A stretch of DNA of 45,591 nt from contig JAIFLN010000081.1 of assembly GCA_020049045.1 (NCBI GenBank), forward strand, positions 1 to 45,591, in the 5' to 3' direction. Each line of letters begins with the position of its first letter. Position 1 is the stretch's first letter. The translations under genes and the position numbers were made by a program. Below the pieces are notes generated by a model. The model was not told the DNA's origin. It did not search any database and saw only the letters and a list, made by a program, of their open reading frames with translations. The DNA comes from Spirochaetota bacterium (GTDB lineage Bacteria; Spirochaetota; Spirochaetia; JABEVK01). Positions 9,702 to 16,946 of the stretch are shown piece by piece.

Positions 9702-11611
9702 TGCGTTGCCCCTGAAGCGGCTAGAATCTTCCTGTCGAGGTCCTCCAGTTCGTCCCGCAGGGGAGCCACTGGGTCTGGCGAAGTGAAGAGAAAGATCGAG
9801 ATTGCAGCCAAAGAGAATCCAATGGCATCGAAAGTGAAGATGAACGGTTGGTCATAGGAAAGATTGGGGTCACTCAGTACCTGATTCGTCCGGATGGGGC
9901 CAACTACCGACATGAGGGTACCGGGCACTACCGTGATCCAAGCCAGGGTCAGCGAGAGTCCTCGGGCAAACTCGGTTCCCGGCAGCAAAGCCTGAATCTG
10001 AGATCGTCGGGCTCGAAGTTTCTCAAATTGATAGGCATCAGAAAAGCCGATCTTGGGGAGATACAGGTCGTCCATGGTTCCCGGCATGACTGTCAGCATT
10101 TGGTACCACGCTTCCTGCGTGTCGCCAGTTTTGTGGGCCGAAAACAACCAGGTGCCGGGAGTCAATGTATTTGCCCCAACAGCCAGGACTTGCAACTGGT
10201 CGAGGAAGTTGTCTTTGGATTCAATGTAGCTCGCTAGGGCCATACCGCGTCCTTCGCCGAGGGCAACGGGAATGAGCTTGGCACCGCTGGCGGAAAGCAT
10301 GCGGGCCCGAACTTCCAGAACTCCGTCTTGCGCTCGGTCCACCAAAATGGTGACACTACCACGTTGGCCCGAAATCTCGGCTTGTGGGATTGGTGTTCCA
10401 AACGACACGGTTGAATACGCCAAGGAAGTGACGAGTGCCGCCCTGGTCTCTGTGCGCCCGGTAGCGGAGAAGTGAAACTCTTGCTGCCCTTCGGTGAGGC
10501 CATCCGCAAACAGAGGATTGCCCGGTGTGACGGCCCCCAGAGGCTTGCTTCCCCAGGAGACCGTCCCGGGCAAATCGGACTCAAACCTGACCTTGCCCTT
10601 TGGTCGAGCCACTTCGGCAGCAAGTGTGGCCGCGAGACTATTGGCCTTTGCCTGCGCCGCTTTAGCAGCCTCGGCTTCCTTCTTGGCCTGCTCGAGTTGG
10701 GCCTGAACCTCATTCACTTTGGACGCTTCGGCCGACTGCACCTTGGCCGTCAGCGCGGCGATTTCGTCCTGCCGTGCCTGGGCGGCTTTTTGGGCCTCGG
10801 CAGCGGCGATCTTGGCAGCCTCGGCCGCCCGTGTTTGCAGGATACCATCGCTGATCAGATAGAAATCGCTTCCCAGGCTGGCGTTGATCCAGGGTTTCTG
10901 TTGGTCGGCGGTCACCAGACGAACTTCTGAGGTCACCTTCTTGAAGAGGTCTTCGAGTCTTAGGCCGGAATCCACCTGCTTCAGAAGAGCCGAAGTGAAC
11001 ACACCGTTGCGGCCCAGGCCATCCTGAGCCACATCACCGGGACTGGTGCTGAACATGATGGCCGACCCCTTGGTGCCGCCGCCGGTACGAACCACCGACA
11101 GACCCCGTGCCGCCACCGCGCGGGTGCTCCCCTTGGCGAAGGGGTTGTTCCGGCAGGCATCGAGGATAACGAGGCTGACTTGCACTTTTGAGGACTCGAG
11201 GACCGCCGTGACATCGTTGAGGTTCAGGGCTTCATGCTTGATGTCGGAAAGGTTGTCGAGAGGGACCCGGACGGGAAGCAGGTAGTTGTCACCATCCAGC
11301 TGCATCCCATGACCGGCATAGTAGAACAGGGCGTTGCAGTCAGGGTTGCTGTTAAGCTGCTCGCTCCAGGCATCGACGGCCGTGTTCATCCCGCGCCTAT
11401 CGGCATCGGTGACAATGGTGACCTGCCAGCCTGCCCGCGTCAGTGCAGAGGCAAGGTCCTGGGCATCGTTCACAGGATTTTTGAGCGCGGCACCGTCATC
11501 ATAAGCGGCATTGCCGATAACCAACGCCAGCCGGGCTGGTTCAGCCCATACCACAACGACAAAGCTGTGGGCCAGCAACAAAAGCAACACAAACCGTAAG
11601 CAAACTCTCAT
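9698..11611 (-). CDS. Caspase-like peptidase (C14), paralogue with the same architecture; first gene of operon
   Basis: 637 residues, collinear with the downstream paralogue. It has a signal peptide ending VVVVWAEP, a caspase domain with His101 (YYAGHGMQ) and Cys153 (ILDACRNNPF), and an Ala-rich coiled coil around 265-335. A PEGA-like stretch follows (GKVRFESDLPGTVSWG, then GLTEGQQEF), and two C-terminal hydrophobic segments (LAWITVVPGTLMSVVG and FDAIGFSLAAISIFLF). GGAG precedes the ATG by 7 nt and a near-consensus promoter lies 30 nt further up. The caspase domain is the best conserved part between the copies; the C-terminal regions differ more, so the pair probably arose by an old duplication and may act together. 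No adjacent gene encodes an obvious partner in the same direction. Confidence 0.9.
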   Translation of the reverse strand: MRVCLRFVLLLLLAHSFVVVVWAEPARLALVIGNAAYDDGAALKNPVNDAQDLASALTRAGWQVTIVTDADRRGMNTAVDAWSEQLNSNPDCNALFYYAGHGMQLDGDNYLLPVRVPLDNLSDIKHEALNLNDVTAVLESSKVQVSLVILDACRNNPFAKGSTRAVAARGLSVVRTGGGTKGSAIMFSTSPGDVAQDGLGRNGVFTSALLKQVDSGLRLEDLFKKVTSEVRLVTADQQKPWINASLGSDFYLISDGILQTRAAEAAKIAAAEAQKAAQARQDEIAALTAKVQSAEASKVNEVQAQLEQAKKEAEAAKAAQAKANSLAATLAAEVARPKGKVRFESDLPGTVSWGSKPLGAVTPGNPLFADGLTEGQQEFHFSATGRTETRAALVTSLAYSTVSFGTPIPQAEISGQRGSVTILVDRAQDGVLEVRARMLSASGAKLIPVALGEGRGMALASYIESKDNFLDQLQVLAVGANTLTPGTWLFSAHKTGDTQEAWYQMLTVMPGTMDDLYLPKIGFSDAYQFEKLRARRSQIQALLPGTEFARGLSLTLAWITVVPGTLMSVVGPIRTNQVLSDPNLSYDQPFIFTFDAIGFSLAAISIFLFTSPDPVAPLRDELEDLDRKILAASGATQ

Positions 11612-11640
11612 GGAAGGACTCCAAAATAGTGCATCAAAAC

Positions 11641-11669
11641 ATTATTCTGGTTCCATTTTGGATTGTCAA
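11641..11669 (-). promoter_or_regulatory. Promoter of the caspase operon
   Basis: Minus strand TTGACA (11669-11664), 17-nt spacer, AATAAT (11646-11641): a near-consensus sigma-70 promoter ending about 30 nt before the caspase ATG at 11611. An 8-bp inverted repeat TCCAAAAT (11620-11627) / ATTTTGGA (11655-11662) brackets the -10 and could be an operator or a 5'-leader element. Confidence 0.65.
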
Positions 11670-11687
11670 TGGGACTCGACCATTCAT

Positions 11688-11730
11688 TTGGCAAATCCGG
11701 ATTGACATTCCGGATTTGCCAATATAACTT
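11688..11730 (+). promoter_or_regulatory. 13-bp inverted repeat enclosing the -35 of the DUF4143 ATPase promoter
   Basis: Perfect 13-bp arms TTGGCAAATCCGG (11688-11700) and CCGGATTTGCCAA (11710-11722) flank the 9-nt centre attgacatt. The centre holds TTGACA (11702-11707); 17 nt later comes TAACTT (11725-11730), 7 nt before the ATPase ATG. A dimeric regulator bound here would cover the -35 and spacer. The same repeat lies just upstream of the divergent caspase promoter, so it could act on both. Arms and hexamers are seen directly; binding is inferred. Confidence 0.6.
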
Positions 11731-11737
11731 TTAACGC

Positions 11738-12858
11738 ATGGTTCTACAACGAGTTGCTCAGTCTCGAATTCAGCAGTTACTATCATTCTTCCCCGTTGTG
11801 GCAGTCACGGGACCCCGACAATCTGGCAAAACGACTCTTCTGCGGTCGATGTTGCCTGACTATCACTATGTTTCATTCGACTCACCTGAGACCCGCCTGT
11901 TCTGGATGGATGATCCGAGCGGTGCGCTCAACTCCCTGAAGGGCGGTGTGATCTTCGACGAGGCCCAAAAGTTCCCGGCGCTCTTCGAATACCTCAAGAT
12001 CGCTGTGGACCAAGACCCTACTGCGGGGCGGTTTGTGCTGATCGGATCGGCACAATTCATGCTTCTTCAGTCCATCTCGGAGTCGCTGGCGGGCCGGTGT
12101 GGCTTCCAGAGCCTCCTTCCGTTTGAACGTGCCGAAGTCCCGCACGTCTCTGTCGCGAAGGCCGAACTTTTCGGGTGGTACCCTGAACTGGTCACCCGCG
12201 ACTGGGCAATGTCGCGCGAGTGGTACGACGGCTACCTGACCTCCTATCTCGAGCGCGACGTCCGCAGTTTGCTCAACATCGGCAACTTGGCCGACTTTCA
12301 CCGGGTGGTGGGGCTTCTGGCCGTTCGGACCGGGCAGGAATTCAATGCAGCCTCCATTTCTAAGGAGGCCGGAGTCAGCGAAAAAACCGTCGTAGCCTGG
12401 CTGTCCGTGCTCGAGGCAAGCTACATCATCTTTCTGCTCAAACCCTGGCATCGAAACCTTGGAAAGCGCCTCGTCAAACGACCCAAAGTGTACTTTTGGG
12501 ATACGGGGCTCGTCTGTGCTCTTTCAGGAATCCGCACTCAGGAAGCGCTGAGTCAAGGGCCCCTTGCCGGTGCCCTGTTCGAAAACCTCGTCCTCGCCGA
12601 CCGGGCAAAAGCGATAGCCCACCGTGGTCTCGACCAAAATCTCTACTATTTGCGGGCCAACGGCAGGTGGTGACCGTCGGCGAAATCCAGCGCCGTGAGA
12701 CTGTCAGGGCCGACGACACCAGGCACATTCGCACCGTCCTGGGTTTGCCTGGACTCCTCCCCAGCATGCAGTGGCAAGCAACCGGTTTAGTGGTGACGCA
12801 GGGTGAGAATCGTGACACTCTGCCGGGAGGCATCGCCGTGGACGGGTTTGGTAGCTAG
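11738..12858 (+). pseudogene. AAA/DUF4143-type ATPase, C-terminus frame-broken
   Basis: The intact part (311 residues to a stop at 12671-12673) is an AAA_14/DUF4143 protein: Walker A GPRQSGKTTLL, Walker B GGVIFDEAQK, an SAQFMLL sensor region, SYLERDVRSLLNIGN, a winged-helix-like part (SKEAGVSEKTVVAWL) and YFWDTGL. Family members usually run on into a nuclease-like EVDxx..EIK region. That tail is present in another frame: from about 12660 to the stop at 12856-12858 one reads VVTVGEIQRRETVRADDTR and GLVVTQGENRD, which resembles the family C-terminus. About 10-15 codons around the VD motif seem to be missing at the junction. No Shine-Dalgarno; the promoter suggests a leaderless mRNA. Such proteins are common genomic-island ATPases of unclear function. 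Confidence 0.8.
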
Positions 12859-12881
12859 GAAAGTGTTCCCCTGGGCCTCTG

Positions 12882-12890
12882 TGATATACT
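12882..12890 (+). promoter_or_regulatory. Extended -10 for the restriction-modification operon
   Basis: TGATATACT: an extended -10 (TG-n-TATACT) ending 18 nt before the hsdM ATG, with no good -35. GAGGGA at 12899-12904 is the matching ribosome-binding site. This would give the operon its own constitutive start just after the broken ATPase gene. Confidence 0.45.
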
Positions 12891-12908
12891 CCGAAACCGA
12901 GGGAATCA

Positions 12909-14960
12909 ATGTCTATTGCACTGAATAAGCCCAAACTTGACAATCTTGCCAACGAAATCTGGAAATCTGCCGAGCGGCTGCGTGGCAAGTTCAAGGCTTA
13001 CGAGTACCAGAACGTGATTCTTCCGCTCATCGTTCTCAGACGGCTCGAGTGTGTTCTGGTCCAGTGGCGCAAGGCTACCACCGAGCAACTATACAAGACC
13101 TACCCAGCCAAGTCAGACGACGAGTTGGCCGCGTTGTCGAAGGGCCTCGAAAAGAACCCGAAAAAGAGTTCCTTCTCGAACGACACCGCTTGGACGCTTG
13201 AGGCCATTTACCACGAGAACCCGACCCTGTACGAGACGCATTTTCGTGAGTACCTGAATGGCTTTTCGGCCAATGTTCAGGCCATTATCGACCACTTCAA
13301 CTACCGTGCCGTGGTTGGCCAGATAGTAAAGAACAACCGCCTGGGGCCGCTCCTCAGCCAATACAAGGACCTCGCCCTAGGGCCCGACGTACTGTCGAAC
13401 CTGGAAATGGGCTATGTGTACGAAGAACTTCTGCGGCGGTTTTCGGAGCAGAGCGGCGAAGAAGCCGGAGAACACTTCACCCCCCGCGAAGTCATCCGCC
13501 TGATGGTCGAGCTGTTGGAAATTCCGATTCCCGATCGTAGCTTGTCGATCTACGACCCTGCCTGCGGTACCGGCGGCATGCTTTCTGTAGCCAAAGAGCA
13601 TTTGCTCGACCGGGCGCAAAACGACGACGAACGTACGCGGGTAGAAAACAACGTTTCGACCTTTGGCCAGGAACTCCAACCCGGTAATTTCGCCATCTGC
13701 CTTGCTGACTTGTTGATCAAGAAGGAGACCCAGTCGCAGGTCTACCTTGGCAACTCCCTGATTCCCCACAGCCCAACCTCGCCGGAGCCAGGCGACCAAC
13801 TAGCCGGCCCCGATCATCGCTTTGACTTCATGCTCTCCAACCCTCCTTTCGGCGTCACGTGGGGCGGCAAAGACGGCTACGAAACCGAGGCCCGCAAGTA
13901 CCAGGGCGAAGGCAAGCGCTACGAAGCGGGCATGCCTCGGGTTACCGACGGAGCCTTGTTGTTTTTGCAGACCATGCTGGCCAAAGCCAAACCCGCTGCC
14001 CAGGGCGGTAGCCGGATTGCCATCATCTTTAATGGCTCACCGTTGTCGAACGGAGACTGCGGCTCGGGCGAGAGCGAAATTCGACGCTGGATTCTGGAGC
14101 GGGATTGGCTCGACGCCATCGTCATGCTGCCCGACCAGTTGTTCTACAACACCGGCATCTTCACCTACATCTGGCTGCTCAACACCGCCAAACCCACGGC
14201 CCATAATGGCCGAGTAGCCCTTATCGACGCGCGCCGTCAGTTCGAAAAGGAACCCAAGGCCTTTGGCAACAAGCGCAACCGAATCACCGACGCCCATCGA
14301 GCCTGGATCGAGGATAAGTACCGTCGCGCCTTCGACCCCGGGTTTGCTGACCCGCAGGTGAAGGTATTCGCCACCACTGACTTTGCGTACCACAAAGTGA
14401 GTGTGGTGTTTCACCAATTTGACGAACACGACAAACCCGCCGTGGTCACCGAAGCGTACACTAAGGACCTTACAGCGGCCAACTTGCGCAAGGAACTGGA
14501 GTTCTACAACTGCCCCCTGAAGCTCTTCGTCGAGCTGAAGTCGGGCCTGGGGGAACTGGCCTACCAGATCGAGCTAAAACCCGGCGACCTGGTGGCGGCG
14601 GTCATGAAAGCGGCCGCCACAAAATTGCGCGAAAGTCTGGAACCGGGAATGGTCGAAGGATTCACCTGGACCGCCTCGAAGGTCACCTTTACTCACCCCC
14701 TGTACGTTGCCGATGACGAGTACATTCCCTTTCAGGCGGGCAAAGACAAGAACCAGTACATTCCCGAGTTCTTGGCCCGCGAAATCGGCAAACCCATTGT
14801 CCGGTGGGAAGATTCACCCCAGCTGGGTTACGAGATTCTTCCCAACAAGGAATTCTACGTGTACCAAGAGCCCGAACCGGCCGACGCCCTGCTGAAGAAG
14901 TTCTGGGAGCTCGAAAAGCAGGCCGAGGAGCTGCTCAAGAAGCTGGGGGATGGGGAGTGA
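12909..14960 (+). CDS. hsdM: Type I restriction-modification DNA methyltransferase subunit
   Basis: 683 residues. The N-terminal HsdM helical domain (LANEIWKSAERLRGKFKAYEY, then ILPLIVLRRLECVL) is followed by the N6-adenine methylase domain, with SAM-binding DPACGTGG (216-223) and catalytic NPPF (311-314) in MLSNPPFGVTWGGKDGYE. The C-terminal part includes a helical region (LLKKFWELEKQAEELLKKL) suited to binding HsdS. With HsdS it methylates adenine at the recognition site and so protects host DNA from HsdR. It is the first gene of a five-gene operon; its stop overlaps the GTG start of hsdS. No motif is missing. Confidence 0.96.
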   Translation: MSIALNKPKLDNLANEIWKSAERLRGKFKAYEYQNVILPLIVLRRLECVLVQWRKATTEQLYKTYPAKSDDELAALSKGLEKNPKKSSFSNDTAWTLEAIYHENPTLYETHFREYLNGFSANVQAIIDHFNYRAVVGQIVKNNRLGPLLSQYKDLALGPDVLSNLEMGYVYEELLRRFSEQSGEEAGEHFTPREVIRLMVELLEIPIPDRSLSIYDPACGTGGMLSVAKEHLLDRAQNDDERTRVENNVSTFGQELQPGNFAICLADLLIKKETQSQVYLGNSLIPHSPTSPEPGDQLAGPDHRFDFMLSNPPFGVTWGGKDGYETEARKYQGEGKRYEAGMPRVTDGALLFLQTMLAKAKPAAQGGSRIAIIFNGSPLSNGDCGSGESEIRRWILERDWLDAIVMLPDQLFYNTGIFTYIWLLNTAKPTAHNGRVALIDARRQFEKEPKAFGNKRNRITDAHRAWIEDKYRRAFDPGFADPQVKVFATTDFAYHKVSVVFHQFDEHDKPAVVTEAYTKDLTAANLRKELEFYNCPLKLFVELKSGLGELAYQIELKPGDLVAAVMKAAATKLRESLEPGMVEGFTWTASKVTFTHPLYVADDEYIPFQAGKDKNQYIPEFLAREIGKPIVRWEDSPQLGYEILPNKEFYVYQEPEPADALLKKFWELEKQAEELLKKLGDGE

Positions 14961-16270
14961 ACCTCCGCGAATCGGGGACATCCTGGATGGGGGCGGTACC
15001 TGTCGATTGGAAACCCTCTCGTATCCGCAACGAATCTTTGCTTTCTCCAGACTTCTCTTTCGGTTCGCCCCAGGTCCATGAGTCCTGCGCTATCCTACAG
15101 ATGGAGAAGGTTTCTGAAGATGGAAAATTCGACGACTCAGAAACCGTCGAATTTCTAGATGTCCAGGCTGGGCTCCCAAACTTTCAGAGGGGAGACGTGC
15201 TTTTCGCCAAGATTACACCTTGTATGGAGAATGGGAAGGGGGCGTTTCTCGACTCACTGGCTACCCGTTACGGCTTCGGAAGCACGGAGTTTCATGTTCT
15301 CAGACCGCGCCCGGGCCTTGACCCTAAGTTCCTGTACTATTTCACTTTCAACCCGGCGTACCGCCGCTTCGCATCTGAAAACATGGTTGGGGCTGCGGGA
15401 CAGAAACGGGTTTCAAGCAGGTTTCTTCTCGACACCCGTATCTTTCTCCCCCCTCTCCCCGAACAGCGCCGGATTGCCGCCTTCCTCGACGACCGGTGCG
15501 CTGCCGTCGATGCCGCCGTCAAGGCCAAGCGGGAACAGATCGGGGTCCTGGAAAACTTGAAAACTGAGCTGGCTTTGCAGCTTGTCACGCAAGGACTATC
15601 CGCTTCGGTCGCCATGAAATCTACAGGAGTCGATTGGCTTCCTCAGGTTCCCGCTCATTGGTCCGTAGAACACCTCAAGCGGCACTGTGAGATCCTTCGC
15701 GGAAAGTTCACGCACCGTCCAAGAAACGATCCGGCACTTTACGACGGCCCGTACCCGTTCGTGCAGACCGGCGACATCACGGCCACGCCCAAGTTCATCA
15801 CCACCTACTCCCAAACATTGAACGAGCTGGGGCTGGAAGCAAGTCGAATGTTCCCCAAGGGAACGCTGGTCATGGCAATTGCCGCCAACATCGGTGATGT
15901 GGCGATCTTGGATTTCGATGCTTGTTTCCCAGACAGCATGGTAGGTTTGATTCCCGATCGCAAGACGGACCTCAACTTCCTCTTCTACCTACTCCGGGCT
16001 ATGAAGCCGATTCTCCTCAGGTCTGCCGTGCTTTCAACCCAGCTGAACCTGAATTATGTCCGGATCGGAAACAACCACGCTCCCTTCCCGCCCCTCGAAG
16101 AGCAAAAACTTATTGCCCGGGCCATCGAGGCAAAAGAAAAGTCTGTAGACGCCATCATCCAAACCATCCAGTCTCAAATCGAAACACTGACCACGTACCG
16201 CAAGGCCCTGATCCACGAGTGCGTTACCGGCAAGCGGCGGGTGCCGGTCACCCCGGGGGCCCCAGGATGA
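14957..16270 (+). CDS. hsdS: Type I restriction-modification specificity subunit
   Basis: The GTG at 14957 overlaps the hsdM stop (GTGA) and is preceded by a G-rich GGGGATGGGGA; the frame is open further upstream inside hsdM but that part is not coding. The 437-residue product has two target-recognition domains. The first ends with the conserved helix PEQRRIAAFLDDR..AVDAAVKAKREQI..L, the second with LEEQKLIARAIEAKEKSVDAIIQTI followed by YRKALIHECVTGKRRV. Each TRD reads half of a bipartite DNA site, and the two central helices set the spacer. The two TRDs are not alike in sequence, so the site should be asymmetric. The stop overlaps the HEPN start (ATGA). Confidence 0.95.
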   Translation: MNLRESGTSWMGAVPVDWKPSRIRNESLLSPDFSFGSPQVHESCAILQMEKVSEDGKFDDSETVEFLDVQAGLPNFQRGDVLFAKITPCMENGKGAFLDSLATRYGFGSTEFHVLRPRPGLDPKFLYYFTFNPAYRRFASENMVGAAGQKRVSSRFLLDTRIFLPPLPEQRRIAAFLDDRCAAVDAAVKAKREQIGVLENLKTELALQLVTQGLSASVAMKSTGVDWLPQVPAHWSVEHLKRHCEILRGKFTHRPRNDPALYDGPYPFVQTGDITATPKFITTYSQTLNELGLEASRMFPKGTLVMAIAANIGDVAILDFDACFPDSMVGLIPDRKTDLNFLFYLLRAMKPILLRSAVLSTQLNLNYVRIGNNHAPFPPLEEQKLIARAIEAKEKSVDAIIQTIQSQIETLTTYRKALIHECVTGKRRVPVTPGAPG

Positions 16271-16665
16271 ATTCCAAAGTCGCGTACTGGGATTCTTTAG
16301 CGCAATACGACCTTGAAACCGCCCGGGTCATGCTCGACGGGCGTCGCTATTTGTACGTCGGGTTCATGTGCCACCAGGTGATCGAAAAAGCGCTGAAAGC
16401 CCATCATGTCGCCCATCTCGAGTCCGAGCCCGAATATACCCATGCCTTGGTTCGGCTTGCACGCAAGTCGCAGATTCTCGAAGTCGTCGAGGTTGAGTTT
16501 CCCGGTTTGCTGGACACCTTGGAGCCTCTGAACATTGAGGCCCGGTACCCAACCCAAAAGGATCGACTCCTGGCGTCCTTGAACAACGAGCGTTGTGAGA
16601 CTATTCTTGCCAGAACAAGGGGGCTGTACCAGTGGTTGCGCCAGAAATACGCCGACTTGCTTTAA
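16267..16665 (+). CDS. HEPN domain protein embedded in the type I RM operon
   Basis: 132 residues, all alpha. The HEPN signature is visible in WDSLAQYDLETARVML, YVGFMCHQVIEKALKAHH, YTHALVRLARK and a last helix TRGLYQWLRQKY. Starting at the ATG overlapping the hsdS stop gives the canonical N-terminus. The RX4-6H ribonuclease motif of toxic HEPN proteins is not apparent: the last helix has R..Y/R..KY but no His. This one may therefore be inactive as an RNase or act as a partner protein. It is followed by, and overlaps by 34 nt, a minimal nucleotidyltransferase, the usual HEPN-MNT pairing of HepT/MntA-type toxin-antitoxin modules. Confidence 0.85.
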   Translation: MNSKVAYWDSLAQYDLETARVMLDGRRYLYVGFMCHQVIEKALKAHHVAHLESEPEYTHALVRLARKSQILEVVEVEFPGLLDTLEPLNIEARYPTQKDRLLASLNNERCETILARTRGLYQWLRQKYADLL

Positions 16666-16946
16666 CGTTCGCCGATGATGTCGCTCAATTTTGCTCCCCC
16701 CGTATGGTTGTTCTCTACGGTTCGCAGATTACCGGTCAAGCGACCCCGACCAGCGACATTGACATTGCCGTCATCATGGATTCGGTTCCCGGTGATTACC
16801 TCGACTTTGAAACAGACCTGTACCGGATACGCCGTCACGTCGATGACCGGATCGAGCCCGTGCTGTTAGAGATCGGTCACGACGATTCGGGGTTCTTGGC
16901 CACTGTGATGCGGCAGGGAGAAATTCTCTTCCAGCGTGGAAGTTGA
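16632..16946 (+). CDS. Minimal nucleotidyltransferase (MNT/MntA-like) partner of the HEPN protein
   Basis: 104 residues from a GTG inside the 3' end of the HEPN gene. The pol-beta superfamily motif GSX10DXD is complete (YGSQITGQ then SDIDIAV), followed by RHVDDRIEPVLLE, which could give the third acidic residue. In characterised MntA/HepT pairs the MNT protein AMPylates the HEPN toxin to silence it; that role here is inference from family and gene order. The start is the least certain point: only a long overlap supplies the N-terminal helix (EIRRLALTFADDVAQF). The stop overlaps the TTG start of hsdR (TTGA). Confidence 0.85.
   Translation: MVAPEIRRLALTFADDVAQFCSPRMVVLYGSQITGQATPTSDIDIAVIMDSVPGDYLDFETDLYRIRRHVDDRIEPVLLEIGHDDSGFLATVMRQGEILFQRGS

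Noticed and set aside
11738-12858. DUF4143 ATPase plus caspases as a two-part NTPase-effector defence system
   Set aside because: They are divergent, the ATPase is frame-broken, and the caspases carry export signals, so a cytosolic sensor-effector complex is not supported by the sequence alone.
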